Source of the DNA: Ferribacterium limneticum | GTDB lineage: Bacteria > Pseudomonadota > Gammaproteobacteria > Burkholderiales > Rhodocyclaceae | Direction of reading: 5' to 3' | DNA length: 64,000 nucleotides | Assembly: GCF_020510585.1 (NCBI RefSeq) | Contig: NZ_CP075190.1 | Location: 2,416,001-2,480,000 of the forward strand | Shown here: positions 32,520 to 43,450 of the stretch, piece after piece | Layout: each line of letters opens with the position of its first letter | Numbering within the stretch: the stretch's first letter is position 1 | Position numbers and translations under genes: made by a program | The notes under the pieces: generated by a model | Told to the model about the DNA's origin: nothing | Databases searched by the model: none | The model's input: the letters and a program-made list of their open reading frames with translations, nothing else

Positions 32520-35285
32520 ATGAGCGACCTCATCCACGCCCTGAGCGACCACCTCCCGCCGCACCAGATCATCGTCGATGACCTCCGTCGCCTGGCCTAT
32601 GGCACCGACGCAAGCTTCTACCGCCTGACGCCCGAGGTCATCGCCGTCATCGAAAACGAGGAAGAAGCGCGCCAGGTCTTAAATGCCGCCAAGCAACACA
32701 ACCGCCCCATCACCTTCCGGGCCGCCGGAACCAGCCTCTCCGGCCAGGCCATCACCGATGGCATCCTCGCCCTGATCGGCGAAGGCTTCGCCACCTATGA
32801 ACTCAACGCCGACGCCAGCCAGGTCAAGGTCGGCCCCGGCATCGTCGGCGGCGAAGTGAACCGTCGTCTCGCCCCGTTCGGCAAGAAGATCGGCCCTGAC
32901 CCCGCCTCCATCGGCGCCGCCAAGATCGGTGGCATCGCTGCCAACAACGCCTCCGGCATGTGCTGCGGCACGGCCCAGAACAGCTACCGGACGCTGGCCG
33001 GCATGCGTGTCATGCTGGCCGACGGCAGCGTGCTCGACACTGAGGATCACATGAGCGTCGATGCTTTCTCGAAGAGCCACGCCGTACTGCTCGGCGAACT
33101 GGAGCGCCTCGGTCGCGACACGCGCAACAACCCGAAGCTGGCCGAGCGCATCCGCCACAAGTTCAAGATCAAGAACACGACCGGCTACAGCCTCAACGCG
33201 CTGATCGATTACGAAGATCCGATCGACATCCTGAGCCACCTGATGATCGGCTCAGAAGGCACGCTCGGCTTCATGTCGCGCATCACCTACAACACCGTCG
33301 TCGAAGACCCGTTCAAGGCGTCAGCGCTGGTTTTCTTCCCGGATATCCGCACTGCCTGCGAGGCCGTCATCCGCCTCAAGCCACAGCCGGTTTCCGCCGT
33401 CGAACTGCTCGACCGCCCCGCCCTGCATTCGGTTGAAAACAAACCCGGCCTACCGGCCATCATGCGCGAATTGGGCGAGGAAGCCGCCGCACTGCTCATC
33501 GAAGTCCGGTCTTCCACGGTCGACGGGATAAATGAGCGAATTTCGCAAGTCCATACTGCGATGGCGGGCGTCGCCACGGTGGAGCCGATGGTTTTCTCGA
33601 TCGATCCGGCGACCTGCGAGATGTACTGGAAAGTCCGCAAGGGCACCTTCCCGGCCGTCGGCGCCATGCGCCGCACGGGCACCACGGTGCTCATCGAGGA
33701 CGTCGCCTTCCACATTGAAAACCTGGCCGACGCCACGCTCGACCTGCAAGCCCTGCTCCGCCACCACGGCTACCACGAGGCGATCATTTTCGGCCACGCG
33801 CTGGAAGGCAATCTGCACTTCGTCATCACCCAGGATTTCGGCGATGCCAGCGAAGTCGACCGTTACGCCCGCTTCATGGACGATCTCTGCCACATGGTGG
33901 TCGATAAATACGACGGCTCGCTCAAGGCCGAGCACGGCACCGGCCGCAACATGGCGCCCTTCGTCGAGCTCGAATGGGGCAAGGAAGCAGCCGACCTGAT
34001 GCGCCGGATCAAGGCCTTGTTCGACCCGGAAAACCGCCTCAACCCGGGCGTCATCCTCAACGACAATCCGCGCGCCCACCTCGAAAACCTCAAGCCGATG
34101 CCGGCCGCCGAAGACATCGTCGACCGCTGCATCGAATGCGGCTTCTGCGAACCGCTCTGCCCCTCGCACCGCCTGACGCTGAGCCCGCGCCAGCGCATCA
34201 CCAGCGTGCGCGAACTGGCGCGGCGTGCTGCAGCGGGCGAACCGGCTGGCAGCGTCGGCGAGGACTACGCCTACATGGGCCTCGACACCTGCGCCGCCTG
34301 CGGCCTGTGCTCGACAGCCTGCCCGGTCGGCATCGACACCGGCGATCTGACCCGCCGCCTGCGCGGGCGTAAGCTTGGCGACACGGCGCGCGCCGTCAAT
34401 GCCTGGACCGGGGAGCATTTCGGCACGCTGGCCAACGCCTCGCGCCTCGGCCTGAATGTCGGCCACGCCGTTTCCGGCGTCCTCGGCGACAACCTCCTCG
34501 GCCGCATTTCGGGCGGTGCCTGGAAAAAGAACATGCCGCACGCCGGGAAAGCCCCAGTGGCGCGCACCACGCAAGGCGACCCGGTCGTCTACTTCCCGAC
34601 TTGCGGCGGCCGCATCTTTGGCCCATCAACGGCCGGTGAAGCTCAACTCGGCAACGTCATTCTCGACCTGCTGACCCGCGCTGGCTACGCGCCGATCCTG
34701 CCAGAAGGTTTCGACAGCCTGTGCTGCGGCCAGATGCTGGCCAGCAAGGGGATGGCCGAAGAAGCCGACGGTATGTCCAACACGCTGGAAGCGGCGCTTA
34801 TGAAAGCCTCGCAGAACGGCAAATACCCGGTAATCATGGACGCCAGCACCTGCACCGTCCGCATGCAGAAACATCTCGCCGACCGCCTCAAACTCTACGA
34901 CTTCCACGAATTCGCCGTCGATGCGCTGCTGCCGCGTCTGATGATCAGCAAGCAATCAGGCCCGGTTGCCCTGCACGTCAATTGCAGCGTGCGCAAGACC
35001 GGCTCCGACGCCAAGCTAAAAATCCTGCTCGCCGCCTGCGTCGAGCAGATCATCGAACCAGCCGGCGTGACCTGCTGCGGCTTTGCCGGTGACCGTGGTT
35101 TTGCTGTGCCAGAACTGAACCGCCACGCCCTGCGCCACATCCACAAGGATCTGCCGGCCAACTGCGCCTGCGGCGTCTCCACCAACCGCACCTGCGAAAT
35201 CGGCCTGACTGCCGAAACCGGCATCAACTACCAGTCCATCGCCTATTTGCTCGAGAAATGCAGTCGACCGCAGCAAACATGTTGA
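32520..35285 (+). CDS. fused FAD/Fe-S D-lactate dehydrogenase (Dld-II type)
   Basis: The 921-residue protein is a fusion: FAD-binding_4 domain (about 35-260, FRAAGTSLSGQAITDG, GSEGTLGFMSRI), FAD-oxidase C domain (about 260-510, ending AEHGTGRN and DPENRLNPG), two 4Fe-4S motifs (CIECGFCEPLCPSH near 536; CAACGLCSTACPVG near 591) and a CCG domain with CCGQML and CCGFAGDRGF. This architecture belongs to membrane-associated D-lactate (or D-2-hydroxyacid) dehydrogenases. With LldEFG next door, both lactate isomers would feed pyruvate to PpsA. Confidence 0.9.
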   Translation: MSDLIHALSDHLPPHQIIVDDLRRLAYGTDASFYRLTPEVIAVIENEEEARQVLNAAKQHNRPITFRAAGTSLSGQAITDGILALIGEGFATYELNADASQVKVGPGIVGGEVNRRLAPFGKKIGPDPASIGAAKIGGIAANNASGMCCGTAQNSYRTLAGMRVMLADGSVLDTEDHMSVDAFSKSHAVLLGELERLGRDTRNNPKLAERIRHKFKIKNTTGYSLNALIDYEDPIDILSHLMIGSEGTLGFMSRITYNTVVEDPFKASALVFFPDIRTACEAVIRLKPQPVSAVELLDRPALHSVENKPGLPAIMRELGEEAAALLIEVRSSTVDGINERISQVHTAMAGVATVEPMVFSIDPATCEMYWKVRKGTFPAVGAMRRTGTTVLIEDVAFHIENLADATLDLQALLRHHGYHEAIIFGHALEGNLHFVITQDFGDASEVDRYARFMDDLCHMVVDKYDGSLKAEHGTGRNMAPFVELEWGKEAADLMRRIKALFDPENRLNPGVILNDNPRAHLENLKPMPAAEDIVDRCIECGFCEPLCPSHRLTLSPRQRITSVRELARRAAAGEPAGSVGEDYAYMGLDTCAACGLCSTACPVGIDTGDLTRRLRGRKLGDTARAVNAWTGEHFGTLANASRLGLNVGHAVSGVLGDNLLGRISGGAWKKNMPHAGKAPVARTTQGDPVVYFPTCGGRIFGPSTAGEAQLGNVILDLLTRAGYAPILPEGFDSLCCGQMLASKGMAEEADGMSNTLEAALMKASQNGKYPVIMDASTCTVRMQKHLADRLKLYDFHEFAVDALLPRLMISKQSGPVALHVNCSVRKTGSDAKLKILLAACVEQIIEPAGVTCCGFAGDRGFAVPELNRHALRHIHKDLPANCACGVSTNRTCEIGLTAETGINYQSIAYLLEKCSRPQQTC
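33514..33549 (+). repeat. possible diverged dispersed repeat in the D-lactate dehydrogenase gene
   Basis: CCACGGTCGACGGGATAAAT and GAGCGAATTTCG resemble the consensus, but the palindrome is broken. It reads STVDGINERIS in frame. Marginal; it may be chance. Confidence 0.3.
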
Positions 35286-35359
35286 GGATTTCCCTAACAG
35301 CGCAAACCCCGGCGAATTGCTAAGTTACGTCCGATCAAACAAATTCAAGGAGAGCACCC

Positions 35360-35806
35360 ATGTACAAGAAGATTCTGGTCGCCATCGACGACAGCGCCAC
35401 CTCCCGCGGCGCACTGGCCGAGGCGCTGCACATTGCCCGGACGAGCAAGGCCAAGCTTTACATCACCCACGTTGCCGACGAAACCGTGCTCAACCTGCAT
35501 GGCCACGCCATGACCAACGCCGTCAATGTCGACGGTGCCGTCGCCAACCTGATCAAGGGCGGGCAAAAGCTGCTCGACGATGCCATGGCGTCGGTTACTG
35601 ATGTCGATGCCGAAGCGCTGATGCTGGAAGCCAGCAACCGGCGCATTTCAGAAGTCATTTCCGACAAGGCCAAAGAACTCGGCGTCGACCTCATCGTCAT
35701 CGGCCGTCACGGCCAGCGCGGCCTGGCCACGCTGATTCTTGGCTCGGTGGCCGAACAACTGGCCAAGATGGCCGATGCGTCGGTACTTTTGGTCAGAAAG
35801 CACTAA
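35360..35806 (+). CDS. universal stress protein UspA family
   Basis: The 148-residue single-domain protein has the start KKILVAIDDSATSRGAL and the ATP-binding motif GRHGQRGLATLILGS (about 115-129; G-2x-G-9x-GS), so it belongs to the ATP-binding Usp subgroup. It has an A-rich leader with AAGGAGAG ahead of the ATG at 35360. Usp proteins bind nucleotides and help in starvation and stress survival; the specific role is unknown. Confidence 0.92.
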   Translation: MYKKILVAIDDSATSRGALAEALHIARTSKAKLYITHVADETVLNLHGHAMTNAVNVDGAVANLIKGGQKLLDDAMASVTDVDAEALMLEASNRRISEVISDKAKELGVDLIVIGRHGQRGLATLILGSVAEQLAKMADASVLLVRKH

Positions 35807-35916
35807 GCAGCCATCGCGGTACAAAACACTTTTATTCTGATTGCCAGCCTGTAGCGCAGAGGTCAGAATATCGAGAAAAACGAACAATACCGAAAAACTC
35901 GATCAGGAAACAGCTC

Positions 35917-38679
35917 ATGCATCAAGCCTCACTGGACACCAGCAAGGACGAACCCCTTCGCGACGATATTCGCCTGCTTGGCCGCATCCTCGGCGATACA
36001 GTCCGTGAGCAGGAGGGCGAATCGGTGTTCGACATCGTCGAACGCGTCCGCCAGACTGCCGTGCGTTTTGCCCGCGACGGCGACCCGGCAGCCCGCAACG
36101 AACTCGCCGCCCTGCTCGACCCGCTGCCGCGCGACACCACCCAGGCCGTCGTCCGCGCCTTCAGCTACTTCCTGCAACTGGCCAACATTGCCGAGGACGA
36201 GCACCACATCCGCCGGCGGCGCGCCCACGACCTGGCCGGCTCGCCGCCGCGCGAAGGCAGTTTGATTTTTGCCCTGGATTCCCTGTCGACCGCAGCGGTC
36301 TCGCCGGAAGCCATCGCCGACTTCTTCGCCCATGCCGTCGTCGCCCCGGTGCTCACCGCCCACCCGACCGAAGTCCAGCGTCAGAGCCTGATCCGCAACC
36401 ACCGCGACCTGGCCCGCCTGCTCGACCAGCGCGAACGCCTGCAGATGACGCCGGAAGAGGAAGCCGAGAACGATCTCGGCATCGCCAATTCCATCCTCAC
36501 CCTGTGGCAGTCGCGCATGCTGCGCCCGGTACGCCTCAAGGTGCTCGACGAGGTCAAGAACGGCATCACCTACTTCAAGGAAACCTTCTTCACCGAACTG
36601 CCGCGCCTCTACATCCAGGCGACGCAGCAACTGCAAAAACGCTACCCCGACACCCATTGGGCGCTACCGCCCTTCTTCCGCGTCGGCAGCTGGATCGGCG
36701 GCGACCGCGACGGCAATCCGTTTGTTACTGCCGAGATCCTGCGTGAAGCCCTGCGCCTGCAATCGGCCGCGGCGCTCAATCACTATCTCGAAGAAATCCA
36801 CGAACTGGGCGGCGAATTGCCACTCTCCGACCTGCTCGTTCAGGTCACGCCGGAACTGTTGGCGCTGGCCGAACACTCCACCGACCACTCGCCGCAACGC
36901 GCCGACGAGCCCTATCGCCGCGCCCTCTCCGGCATTTATGCCCGCCTCGCCGCGACCGCCCGCGTGCTCGACCATGTCGAGCCAGTGCGCCACGAAATAG
37001 GCCACGCCGATGCTTACGAAACGCCGGAAGCCCTGCGCGCCGACCTCAAGGTACTCAACAATTCGCTCAAGCTGAACGGCAGCGGCAACCTGGCGGGCGG
37101 CCGCCTGCGCCGGCTGCTGCGCGCAGTGCAGGTTTTCGGCTTCCACCTGGCGCCGATCGACCTGCGCCAGAACTCCGAAGTCCATGCCCGCAGCGTCGCC
37201 GAACTGCTGGCCGGGGCCGGTCGTTGCCCGGACTACGAAGCACTTTCCGAAATTGAGCGAATTTCCCTGTTGACCGTGGAAATCAGCACCCCGCGCCCGC
37301 TTTACTCGCCCTACCTGAGCTATTCGGAGGAAACGCAGGGCGAACTGGCCATTTTCTTCGCCGCCCGCGAACTGCGCCAGCGCTACGGCGCCGCCGCGCT
37401 GCCCAATTGCATCATCTCGAAGACCGACGGCGTTTCCGACCTGCTCGAACTCGCCCTGCTGCTCAAGGAATCCGGCCTGCTGCTGCCCGGCGCGCAGCCG
37501 AAGCTGGAAGTGAACATCATCCCGCTCTTCGAAACCATCGAAGACCTGCAGAAGAGCGCGGCAACGATGGCCGGCGTCTTCGCCATCCCGGCCTACCGCG
37601 AACTGATCGCCGGCCGTGGTGACGAGCACGAAGTCATGCTCGGCTACTCCGATTCCAACAAGGACGGCGGCTTCCTGACCTCGGGCTGGGAACTCTACAA
37701 GGCCGAAATCGAACTGGCCCAGGTCTTCAAGCAGCACGGCGTTCGCCTGCGCCTGTTCCACGGCCGTGGCGGCTCAGTTGGTCGCGGTGGCGGCCCGACC
37801 TATCACGCCATCCTGGCCCAGCCAGCCGGCGCGGTTTCCGGCCAGATCCGCCTGACCGAACAGGGCGAAGTCATTTCGACCAAATACGGCAACGCCGATA
37901 CCGGCCGCCGCAACCTCGAAGTGCTGCTCGCCGCGACGCTCGAAGCCAGCCTGACCGACCATGAAAACAAGGTCGAGCCGGCCGAGCAGTTCCACGCCGT
38001 AATGGACGAGCTCTCGCTGCGCGCCTTCAACGCCTATCGCGGCCTGGTCTATGAAACGCCGGGCTTCACGACCTATTTCCGCCAATCGACGGTGGTTTCC
38101 GAAATCGCCCTGCTCAACATCGGGAGTCGCCCAGCCTCGCGCAAGGCCTCCGAGCGCATCGAAGATCTACGAGCCATCCCCTGGGTGTTCAGCTGGGCGC
38201 AATGCCGCCTGATGCTGCCCGGCTGGTACGGCTTCGGTGCTGCGGTCGACGGCTATCTGGAGGCCAATCCGCAAGGCCTGACTACGCTGCGCCGCATGGT
38301 CAAATCCTGGCCCTTCTTCCAGAGCCTGCTCTCCAACATGGACATGGTGCTGGCCAAGACCGACCTCGCCATCGCCTCGCGCTACGCCGAACTGGTCGCC
38401 GATGTTGAACTGCGCGAGCGCATCTTCAGCCAGATCAAGGCCGAATGGGCGCTGACCAGAAAGCACCTGCTGGCCATTCTCGAACAGGATGATTTCCTCG
38501 CCGACAACCCCATGCTCAAGCGCTCGCTACAACTGCGCTCGCCCTACATGGACCCGCTCAACCACCTGCAGGTCGAACTGCTCAAGCGTCACCGCGCTGG
38601 CGAAACCGACGAGCGCGTCGCCCGCGGCATCCACCTGTCGATCAATGGCGTCGCTTCCGGACTGCGCAACAGCGGGTAA
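35917..38679 (+). CDS. ppc: phosphoenolpyruvate carboxylase
   Basis: The 920-residue enzyme contains the catalytic histidine in TAHPTEVQRQSL (about residues 145-156), GSWIGGDRDGNP, the lysine/arginine motif GYSDSNKDGG and FHGRGGSVGRGGGP, and ends with the conserved small C-terminus (RNSG). It carboxylates PEP to oxaloacetate to refill the TCA cycle. It precedes ppsR by 9 bases. Near residue 450 the antisense of a diverged dispersed repeat may be present (LLTVEI), but this segment is conserved in other Ppc proteins. Confidence 0.96.
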   Translation: MHQASLDTSKDEPLRDDIRLLGRILGDTVREQEGESVFDIVERVRQTAVRFARDGDPAARNELAALLDPLPRDTTQAVVRAFSYFLQLANIAEDEHHIRRRRAHDLAGSPPREGSLIFALDSLSTAAVSPEAIADFFAHAVVAPVLTAHPTEVQRQSLIRNHRDLARLLDQRERLQMTPEEEAENDLGIANSILTLWQSRMLRPVRLKVLDEVKNGITYFKETFFTELPRLYIQATQQLQKRYPDTHWALPPFFRVGSWIGGDRDGNPFVTAEILREALRLQSAAALNHYLEEIHELGGELPLSDLLVQVTPELLALAEHSTDHSPQRADEPYRRALSGIYARLAATARVLDHVEPVRHEIGHADAYETPEALRADLKVLNNSLKLNGSGNLAGGRLRRLLRAVQVFGFHLAPIDLRQNSEVHARSVAELLAGAGRCPDYEALSEIERISLLTVEISTPRPLYSPYLSYSEETQGELAIFFAARELRQRYGAAALPNCIISKTDGVSDLLELALLLKESGLLLPGAQPKLEVNIIPLFETIEDLQKSAATMAGVFAIPAYRELIAGRGDEHEVMLGYSDSNKDGGFLTSGWELYKAEIELAQVFKQHGVRLRLFHGRGGSVGRGGGPTYHAILAQPAGAVSGQIRLTEQGEVISTKYGNADTGRRNLEVLLAATLEASLTDHENKVEPAEQFHAVMDELSLRAFNAYRGLVYETPGFTTYFRQSTVVSEIALLNIGSRPASRKASERIEDLRAIPWVFSWAQCRLMLPGWYGFGAAVDGYLEANPQGLTTLRRMVKSWPFFQSLLSNMDMVLAKTDLAIASRYAELVADVELRERIFSQIKAEWALTRKHLLAILEQDDFLADNPMLKRSLQLRSPYMDPLNHLQVELLKRHRAGETDERVARGIHLSINGVASGLRNSG
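37244..37279 (-). repeat. possible diverged dispersed repeat in ppc (antisense)
   Basis: On the minus strand it reads CCACGGTCAACAGGGAAATT then CGCTCAATTTCG. The second palindrome arm is changed and the peptide LLTVEI fits normal Ppc conservation, so it may be coincidence. Confidence 0.3.
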
Positions 38680-39507
<828 letters not shown>

Positions 39508-39531
39508 CCGACTAAACAATCGGCAACAGTA

Positions 39532-39561
39532 AAAATGGCGCATCAATTGATGTGCCATTTT
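39532..39561 (+). terminator. terminator after ppsR
   Basis: AAAATGGCGCATC (39532-39544) pairs with GATGTGCCATTTT (39549-39561), one G-T pair, AATT loop, then four further T. It ends the ppc-ppsR transcript. Confidence 0.85.
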
Positions 39562-39603
39562 TTTGCTATTCAGGCCAAAAATAAAACCAATCAGTCCAGT
39601 TTT

Positions 39604-40848
39604 TCAAGATGGCAATAGACCATATGCGTCTTCCAATCGATCCCAGCCGACTTCTTTCAAGGCCAGGTTAAAAAGATCGGCCAGGCTGTCATACTGATAA
39701 ATCCTGCAAAAAACAACGACCGTTTTTAACAAGGCATCCTTGTTTGGCAAAGAATGGGAATCAACACTTATTGCAGAAAGCATAAACCGCAAAATCCCAA
39801 AACGGAAAACAATTCCCAGGTAATTTTGATATGCCGACTGAGCACCAAATGGGAAACAATCCCTGAACATTTCATTCAGGACATAATGCTCGAGAAGATA
39901 CGGGGTTTCTGCGAGAGCACTCGGCAGGTTTTTCAAACCCTTGCGGTAGGTTTCAACCAAAATTTCTGGATCAAGCAAACCCGTTTTCTGATCCGCACCC
40001 AATGCCTTGGCAATCGAATCCTGCATCACTTGGCGTGACGGCGACCTGGGTTGGGCTTTTCTTGTATTCCAGATGGTGTGGAACAGTTTTGCCTGAAAAC
40101 CATAGTCGGGCTGAACCTTGGAGAGCATTTTGACCGCTTCTCCGCTCTCGATAACAAACAGGAAGTTTTCCAGCAGATTTGTTATTCCAGGAGGGCTCTC
40201 ACCTTTAAGCACACGGTCCAGTTCGCGACAGAAGGCCCCGAGAACCACCAATCTCTCCCAGATTTCAAGGCCCTCCGTACGCATCAACTGAAAACAGAAA
40301 ATGCGGATTTCATTCATTTCATCAACAGACATTCCCCATTTTTCATCGATCACGCTTAGTGCCTCGGGGCGGACCGATAATTCTCCCTCGACAAAATCAA
40401 AGGCGTCGGCTTGAAGCAAAGCCAGACGGGCTGCTTCCGGACATGAAAGCGTCAGGGTCTGCTCGATATTCCCTAAAAACTTGCGCGTAAATCGAGGGAA
40501 ATTGAAGCAAGTATTGGAAAGTTTATCTTCACCAATATCGCGGTGAATGGCGCACAAATTCTCTTGCAGAAAAGGACAGTTGTTCGTGCACGGATCATTT
40601 ATGGCACTTGCGTATTTTTCTTTGGTGGGAGATTGAGTTTGAATCCGGATGTTTTTTCCAAACAACTTTTTGAGTGCTGGCGGGTAGTATTTTTTGGGGT
40701 CGGTATAGGCCTCAAATGTTTTTTGATCGATGGAAATATCCCAGCCACTGCAGCAGGTATCTTCGCAGTCAGCCCCGATACATCGAAAATGACTGACATA
40801 GCGAGGGAAGAGTGCCGTAACTGAATCCGTTCGGTGCAATATGGACAT
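39604..40848 (-). CDS. FliB-like lysine-N-methylase
   Basis: The 414-residue protein matches the flagellin lysine-N-methylase family (FliB): a start with FRCIGADCEDTCCSGWDISI, then NNCPFLQENLCAIHRDIGED and LSNTCFNFPRF, which form an Fe-S-like cysteine cluster (about nine cysteines in the first 120 residues). FliB methylates lysines of flagellin. No flagellar gene is in the window. The gene uses more A/T-ending codons than its neighbours, indicating later acquisition; the flanks on both sides are also AT-rich. Confidence 0.78.
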   Translation of the reverse strand: MSILHRTDSVTALFPRYVSHFRCIGADCEDTCCSGWDISIDQKTFEAYTDPKKYYPPALKKLFGKNIRIQTQSPTKEKYASAINDPCTNNCPFLQENLCAIHRDIGEDKLSNTCFNFPRFTRKFLGNIEQTLTLSCPEAARLALLQADAFDFVEGELSVRPEALSVIDEKWGMSVDEMNEIRIFCFQLMRTEGLEIWERLVVLGAFCRELDRVLKGESPPGITNLLENFLFVIESGEAVKMLSKVQPDYGFQAKLFHTIWNTRKAQPRSPSRQVMQDSIAKALGADQKTGLLDPEILVETYRKGLKNLPSALAETPYLLEHYVLNEMFRDCFPFGAQSAYQNYLGIVFRFGILRFMLSAISVDSHSLPNKDALLKTVVVFCRIYQYDSLADLFNLALKEVGWDRLEDAYGLLPS

Positions 40849-40958
40849 AATCTATTCCGATTCGGTAATCGTCTATTTTCCAGTATTCAATGGCAAAACA
40901 CTGTTCCTGACTACTTGTTGTTACTGAGCAGGCCCATCAGAACAGTTATCCGGGAGTC

Positions 40959-41729
40959 TTAGCCCAGCCGGCGCCGAACCATCTCGAACAGGCAAACTGC
41001 CGCAGCAGCAGCTACATTCAGCGACTCGACGGCACCCGGCATCGGTATCTTGATGCGTAGCCCGGCGGCTGCTATCAGTTCAGGGTGGACACCCTGCCCT
41101 TCGGCCCCAAACACCCAGGCTATCGGCCCATCCAGTTTGGCGCCATAAAGCGAAGTGGCATCGTCCAGACAGGTGACCGCCGTAGTGCCTTCGTAGCTGG
41201 CCATGAAACCAGCCAGATCGCACTCTTCATGGATAGCCAGCGCGAAGTGCGCACCCTGCCCGGCGCGCAGAACCTTGGGTGACCAGGGCGAAGCGCAGCC
41301 CGGCGACAGCAATGCCTGCTTGATGCCAGCCGCCGCCGCCGTGCGCAGCAACGTACCGACATTGCCGGGATCCTGCACCCCGTCTATCAAAATTGCGTCT
41401 TTTTTCCGGTTGACCGTGGCATTTGCATGCGGCGTCTTGATCAGCGCCAGCAAACCGCTCGGCGTATCAACCAGGCCGAGGTCACGCATCAGGCTATCGG
41501 CCAGAACGACCGTTTCCCGGCCTTCGACAAACCCGGCCACTTCGCCGCCAGCCGGCGCCGATTCGGCAACGATCAAGGTGTCCACCGGCCCAAATGCGGC
41601 CTCGTAAGCCTCGACCAGATGCACACCATCAAGCAGCGTTTGCCCGGTTTTTCGGCGCTCGCGCCCGGACTCGGCCAGCCGCTTGAGCAACTTGAAAAAC
41701 GGGTTGTCGCGCGACTGGATCAGCTTCAT
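40959..41729 (-). CDS. TrmH/SpoU family RNA 2'-O-methyltransferase
   Basis: The 256-residue protein has an N-terminal substrate-binding domain (about 1-95) and the SPOUT fold with the three motifs [30 protein letters not shown] and [20 protein letters not shown]. It methylates ribose in rRNA or tRNA; RlmB and the TsnR-like group are both possible. It is the last gene of the long rpsB-led run and overlaps rnhB by 4 bases. Residues near 102-114 ([11 protein letters not shown]) are encoded by a copy of the dispersed repeat, just before the SPOUT domain. Confidence 0.88.
   Translation of the reverse strand: MKLIQSRDNPFFKLLKRLAESGRERRKTGQTLLDGVHLVEAYEAAFGPVDTLIVAESAPAGGEVAGFVEGRETVVLADSLMRDLGLVDTPSGLLALIKTPHANATVNRKKDAILIDGVQDPGNVGTLLRTAAAAGIKQALLSPGCASPWSPKVLRAGQGAHFALAIHEECDLAGFMASYEGTTAVTCLDDATSLYGAKLDGPIAWVFGAEGQGVHPELIAAAGLRIKIPMPGAVESLNVAAAAAVCLFEMVRRRLG
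41384..41419 (-). repeat. dispersed 36-nt repeat, copy in the SpoU methyltransferase gene
   Basis: On the minus strand it reads CCACGGTCAACCGG, six A, GACGCAATTTTGATAG. The palindrome is intact and the A-tract perfect; it is read in frame as [11 protein letters not shown]. Confidence 0.78.
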
Positions 41730-42316
41730 AGCAGGGAAAGCTGCTTCGCCACCGGGCCAAAACTTCGGCGATGCACCGGCGAGGCGCCATGCTCTTCAAG
41801 CGCCTGAAAGTGCGCCGCCGTCGGATAGCCCATGTGCCGGTCAAAACCGTACATCGGATATTGCGCGTGCAGGGTCAGCATTTCGGCATCGCGCACGGTC
41901 TTGGCAAGAATTGACGCGGCGGCAATCGAAGCGATCTTGCCATCGCCCTTGACCACCGCCTCGCAGGGAATATTGAGCTCCGGGCAACGATTGCCGTCAA
42001 CCATGGCGCCAGTCGGCAGGACGGCCAGTCCGGCGACGGCGCGCTGCATGGCCAGCATCGTGGCGTGCAGGATATTCAGGCGGTCGATCTCTTCAACCGA
42101 AGCCGATGCCACGGCCCAGGCCACGGCCCGTTCGCGGATCAGCACAGCCAGCGCATCGCGCTTCTTTTCACTGAGTTTTTTCGAGTCGTTGAGACCGGGA
42201 ATTGGCCGCAGAGGATCGAGAATGACGGCCGCCGCGACGACTGTACCGGCCAGTGGACCACGCCCGGCCTCGTCGATACCGCAGACGAGGCCTTCCGGAA
42301 CGATCAGTTCAGGCAT
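41726..42316 (-). CDS. rnhB: ribonuclease HII
   Basis: The 196-residue protein has the RNase HII motifs [14 protein letters not shown] (about 11-24; Asp and Glu ligands), [12 protein letters not shown] and VDGNRCPEL. It cleaves single ribonucleotides in DNA and RNA-DNA hybrids. It overlaps lpxB by 13 bases and the methyltransferase by 4 bases, in the order usual for proteobacteria (lpxB-rnhB). Confidence 0.96.
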   Translation of the reverse strand: MPELIVPEGLVCGIDEAGRGPLAGTVVAAAVILDPLRPIPGLNDSKKLSEKKRDALAVLIRERAVAWAVASASVEEIDRLNILHATMLAMQRAVAGLAVLPTGAMVDGNRCPELNIPCEAVVKGDGKIASIAAASILAKTVRDAEMLTLHAQYPMYGFDRHMGYPTAAHFQALEEHGASPVHRRSFGPVAKQLSLL

Positions 42317-43449
42317 TCAATGACCGCGTTGGCGGCCTTTTCCGCCGTGTTCTGACGTAGCTGCAAATGAATGTCGGTAAATGCCTCTTCAACCGCCGCG
42401 GCATTTTCCTTGTCCTCATATAGCTTGAGCAGCGCCTCAGCCAAATTTTCCGGTGTCGCTTCGTCCTGCAGGATTTCCGGCACGACATAACGCCCGGCCA
42501 GCACGTTGGGCAGCCCGACGTACGGCTGATAGGCCATGCGCTTCATAAGCCAGTAGGAAAATTTGGCGATCTTGTAGGTAATGACCATCGGCCGCTTGAT
42601 CAGCGCCGCCTCAAGCGTCGCCGTACCACTGGCAACCAGCGATACATCGGCGGCCCCCAGCGCATCCTGGGCGTGGCCAAAAAGCAGCCTGAAAGGCACC
42701 TCACCGGCCTGCTGGCGATAAATCGCCGCTTCAAACTGGAGGCGTGTCTCACGGGTCGCCAGCGGCACGACAAAAATCGCGTTGGGCAAACGCTCGACTA
42801 TCAATTGGGCAGTCTGCACGAAGGTATCGGCCATCATCGCCAATTCGCCCTGACGGCTCCCCGGCAACATGCCGAAAATCGGGTAATCGCGCGGCAACTC
42901 CAGCTTTTCGCGCACCGCCTGCTTGCTGGTCTGCAGCGGAATGATGTCAGCCAGCGGATGCCCGACATAGGTCACCGGAATATGCTCTTTTTCGTAGAGC
43001 GGCGGTTCCATTGGGAACAGCGCCAGCACACGATTGACAGCACGGGCAATTTTCTTGATACGCCCACCTCGCCAAGCCCAGATCGACGGGCTGACGTAAT
43101 GGATGGTCTTGACGCCAGCCGACTTGAGGCTGGTTTCCAGCCCAAGATTGAAATCCGGCGCATCGATACCAATGAAGATATCGGGCTTGATATCGAGCAG
43201 GCGCTTTTTCAGCTGGCGGCGAATACCGGAAATCTCCCGGTAGTTTTTCAGGGCATCGACGTAACCCATGACCGACAACTTCTCCATCGGCCACCAGGCT
43301 TCGAAACCTTGCGATTCCATGCGCGGCCCACCGATGCCAAAAAAAACGGCATCCGGCAAACGCTCTTTCAGGGCGGCAATGAGGTGGCTGGCCAGGAGAT
43401 CCCCGGAAGGCTCCCCTGCCACCATTGCAATACGTACGGCGCGGCCCAT
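42304..43449 (-). CDS. lpxB: lipid-A-disaccharide synthase
   Basis: The 381-residue GT19 glycosyltransferase has [12 protein letters not shown] (9-20), [14 protein letters not shown] and LLPGSRQGE. It joins UDP-diacylglucosamine and lipid X into the lipid A disaccharide at the inner membrane. The ATG at 43449 ([12 protein letters not shown]) lies 1 base from the lpxA stop; the open frame to 43524 overlaps lpxA and is not used. Confidence 0.96.
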   Translation of the reverse strand: MGRAVRIAMVAGEPSGDLLASHLIAALKERLPDAVFFGIGGPRMESQGFEAWWPMEKLSVMGYVDALKNYREISGIRRQLKKRLLDIKPDIFIGIDAPDFNLGLETSLKSAGVKTIHYVSPSIWAWRGGRIKKIARAVNRVLALFPMEPPLYEKEHIPVTYVGHPLADIIPLQTSKQAVREKLELPRDYPIFGMLPGSRQGELAMMADTFVQTAQLIVERLPNAIFVVPLATRETRLQFEAAIYRQQAGEVPFRLLFGHAQDALGAADVSLVASGTATLEAALIKRPMVITYKIAKFSYWLMKRMAYQPYVGLPNVLAGRYVVPEILQDEATPENLAEALLKLYEDKENAAAVEEAFTDIHLQLRQNTAEKAANAVIECLN

Positions 43450-43450
43450 A

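Noticed and set aside
31740..32572. Several frames of 90-250 codons in the lldF-dehydrogenase gap
   Set aside because: They arise from the two GC-rich inverted extragenic repeats and translate them in all frames.
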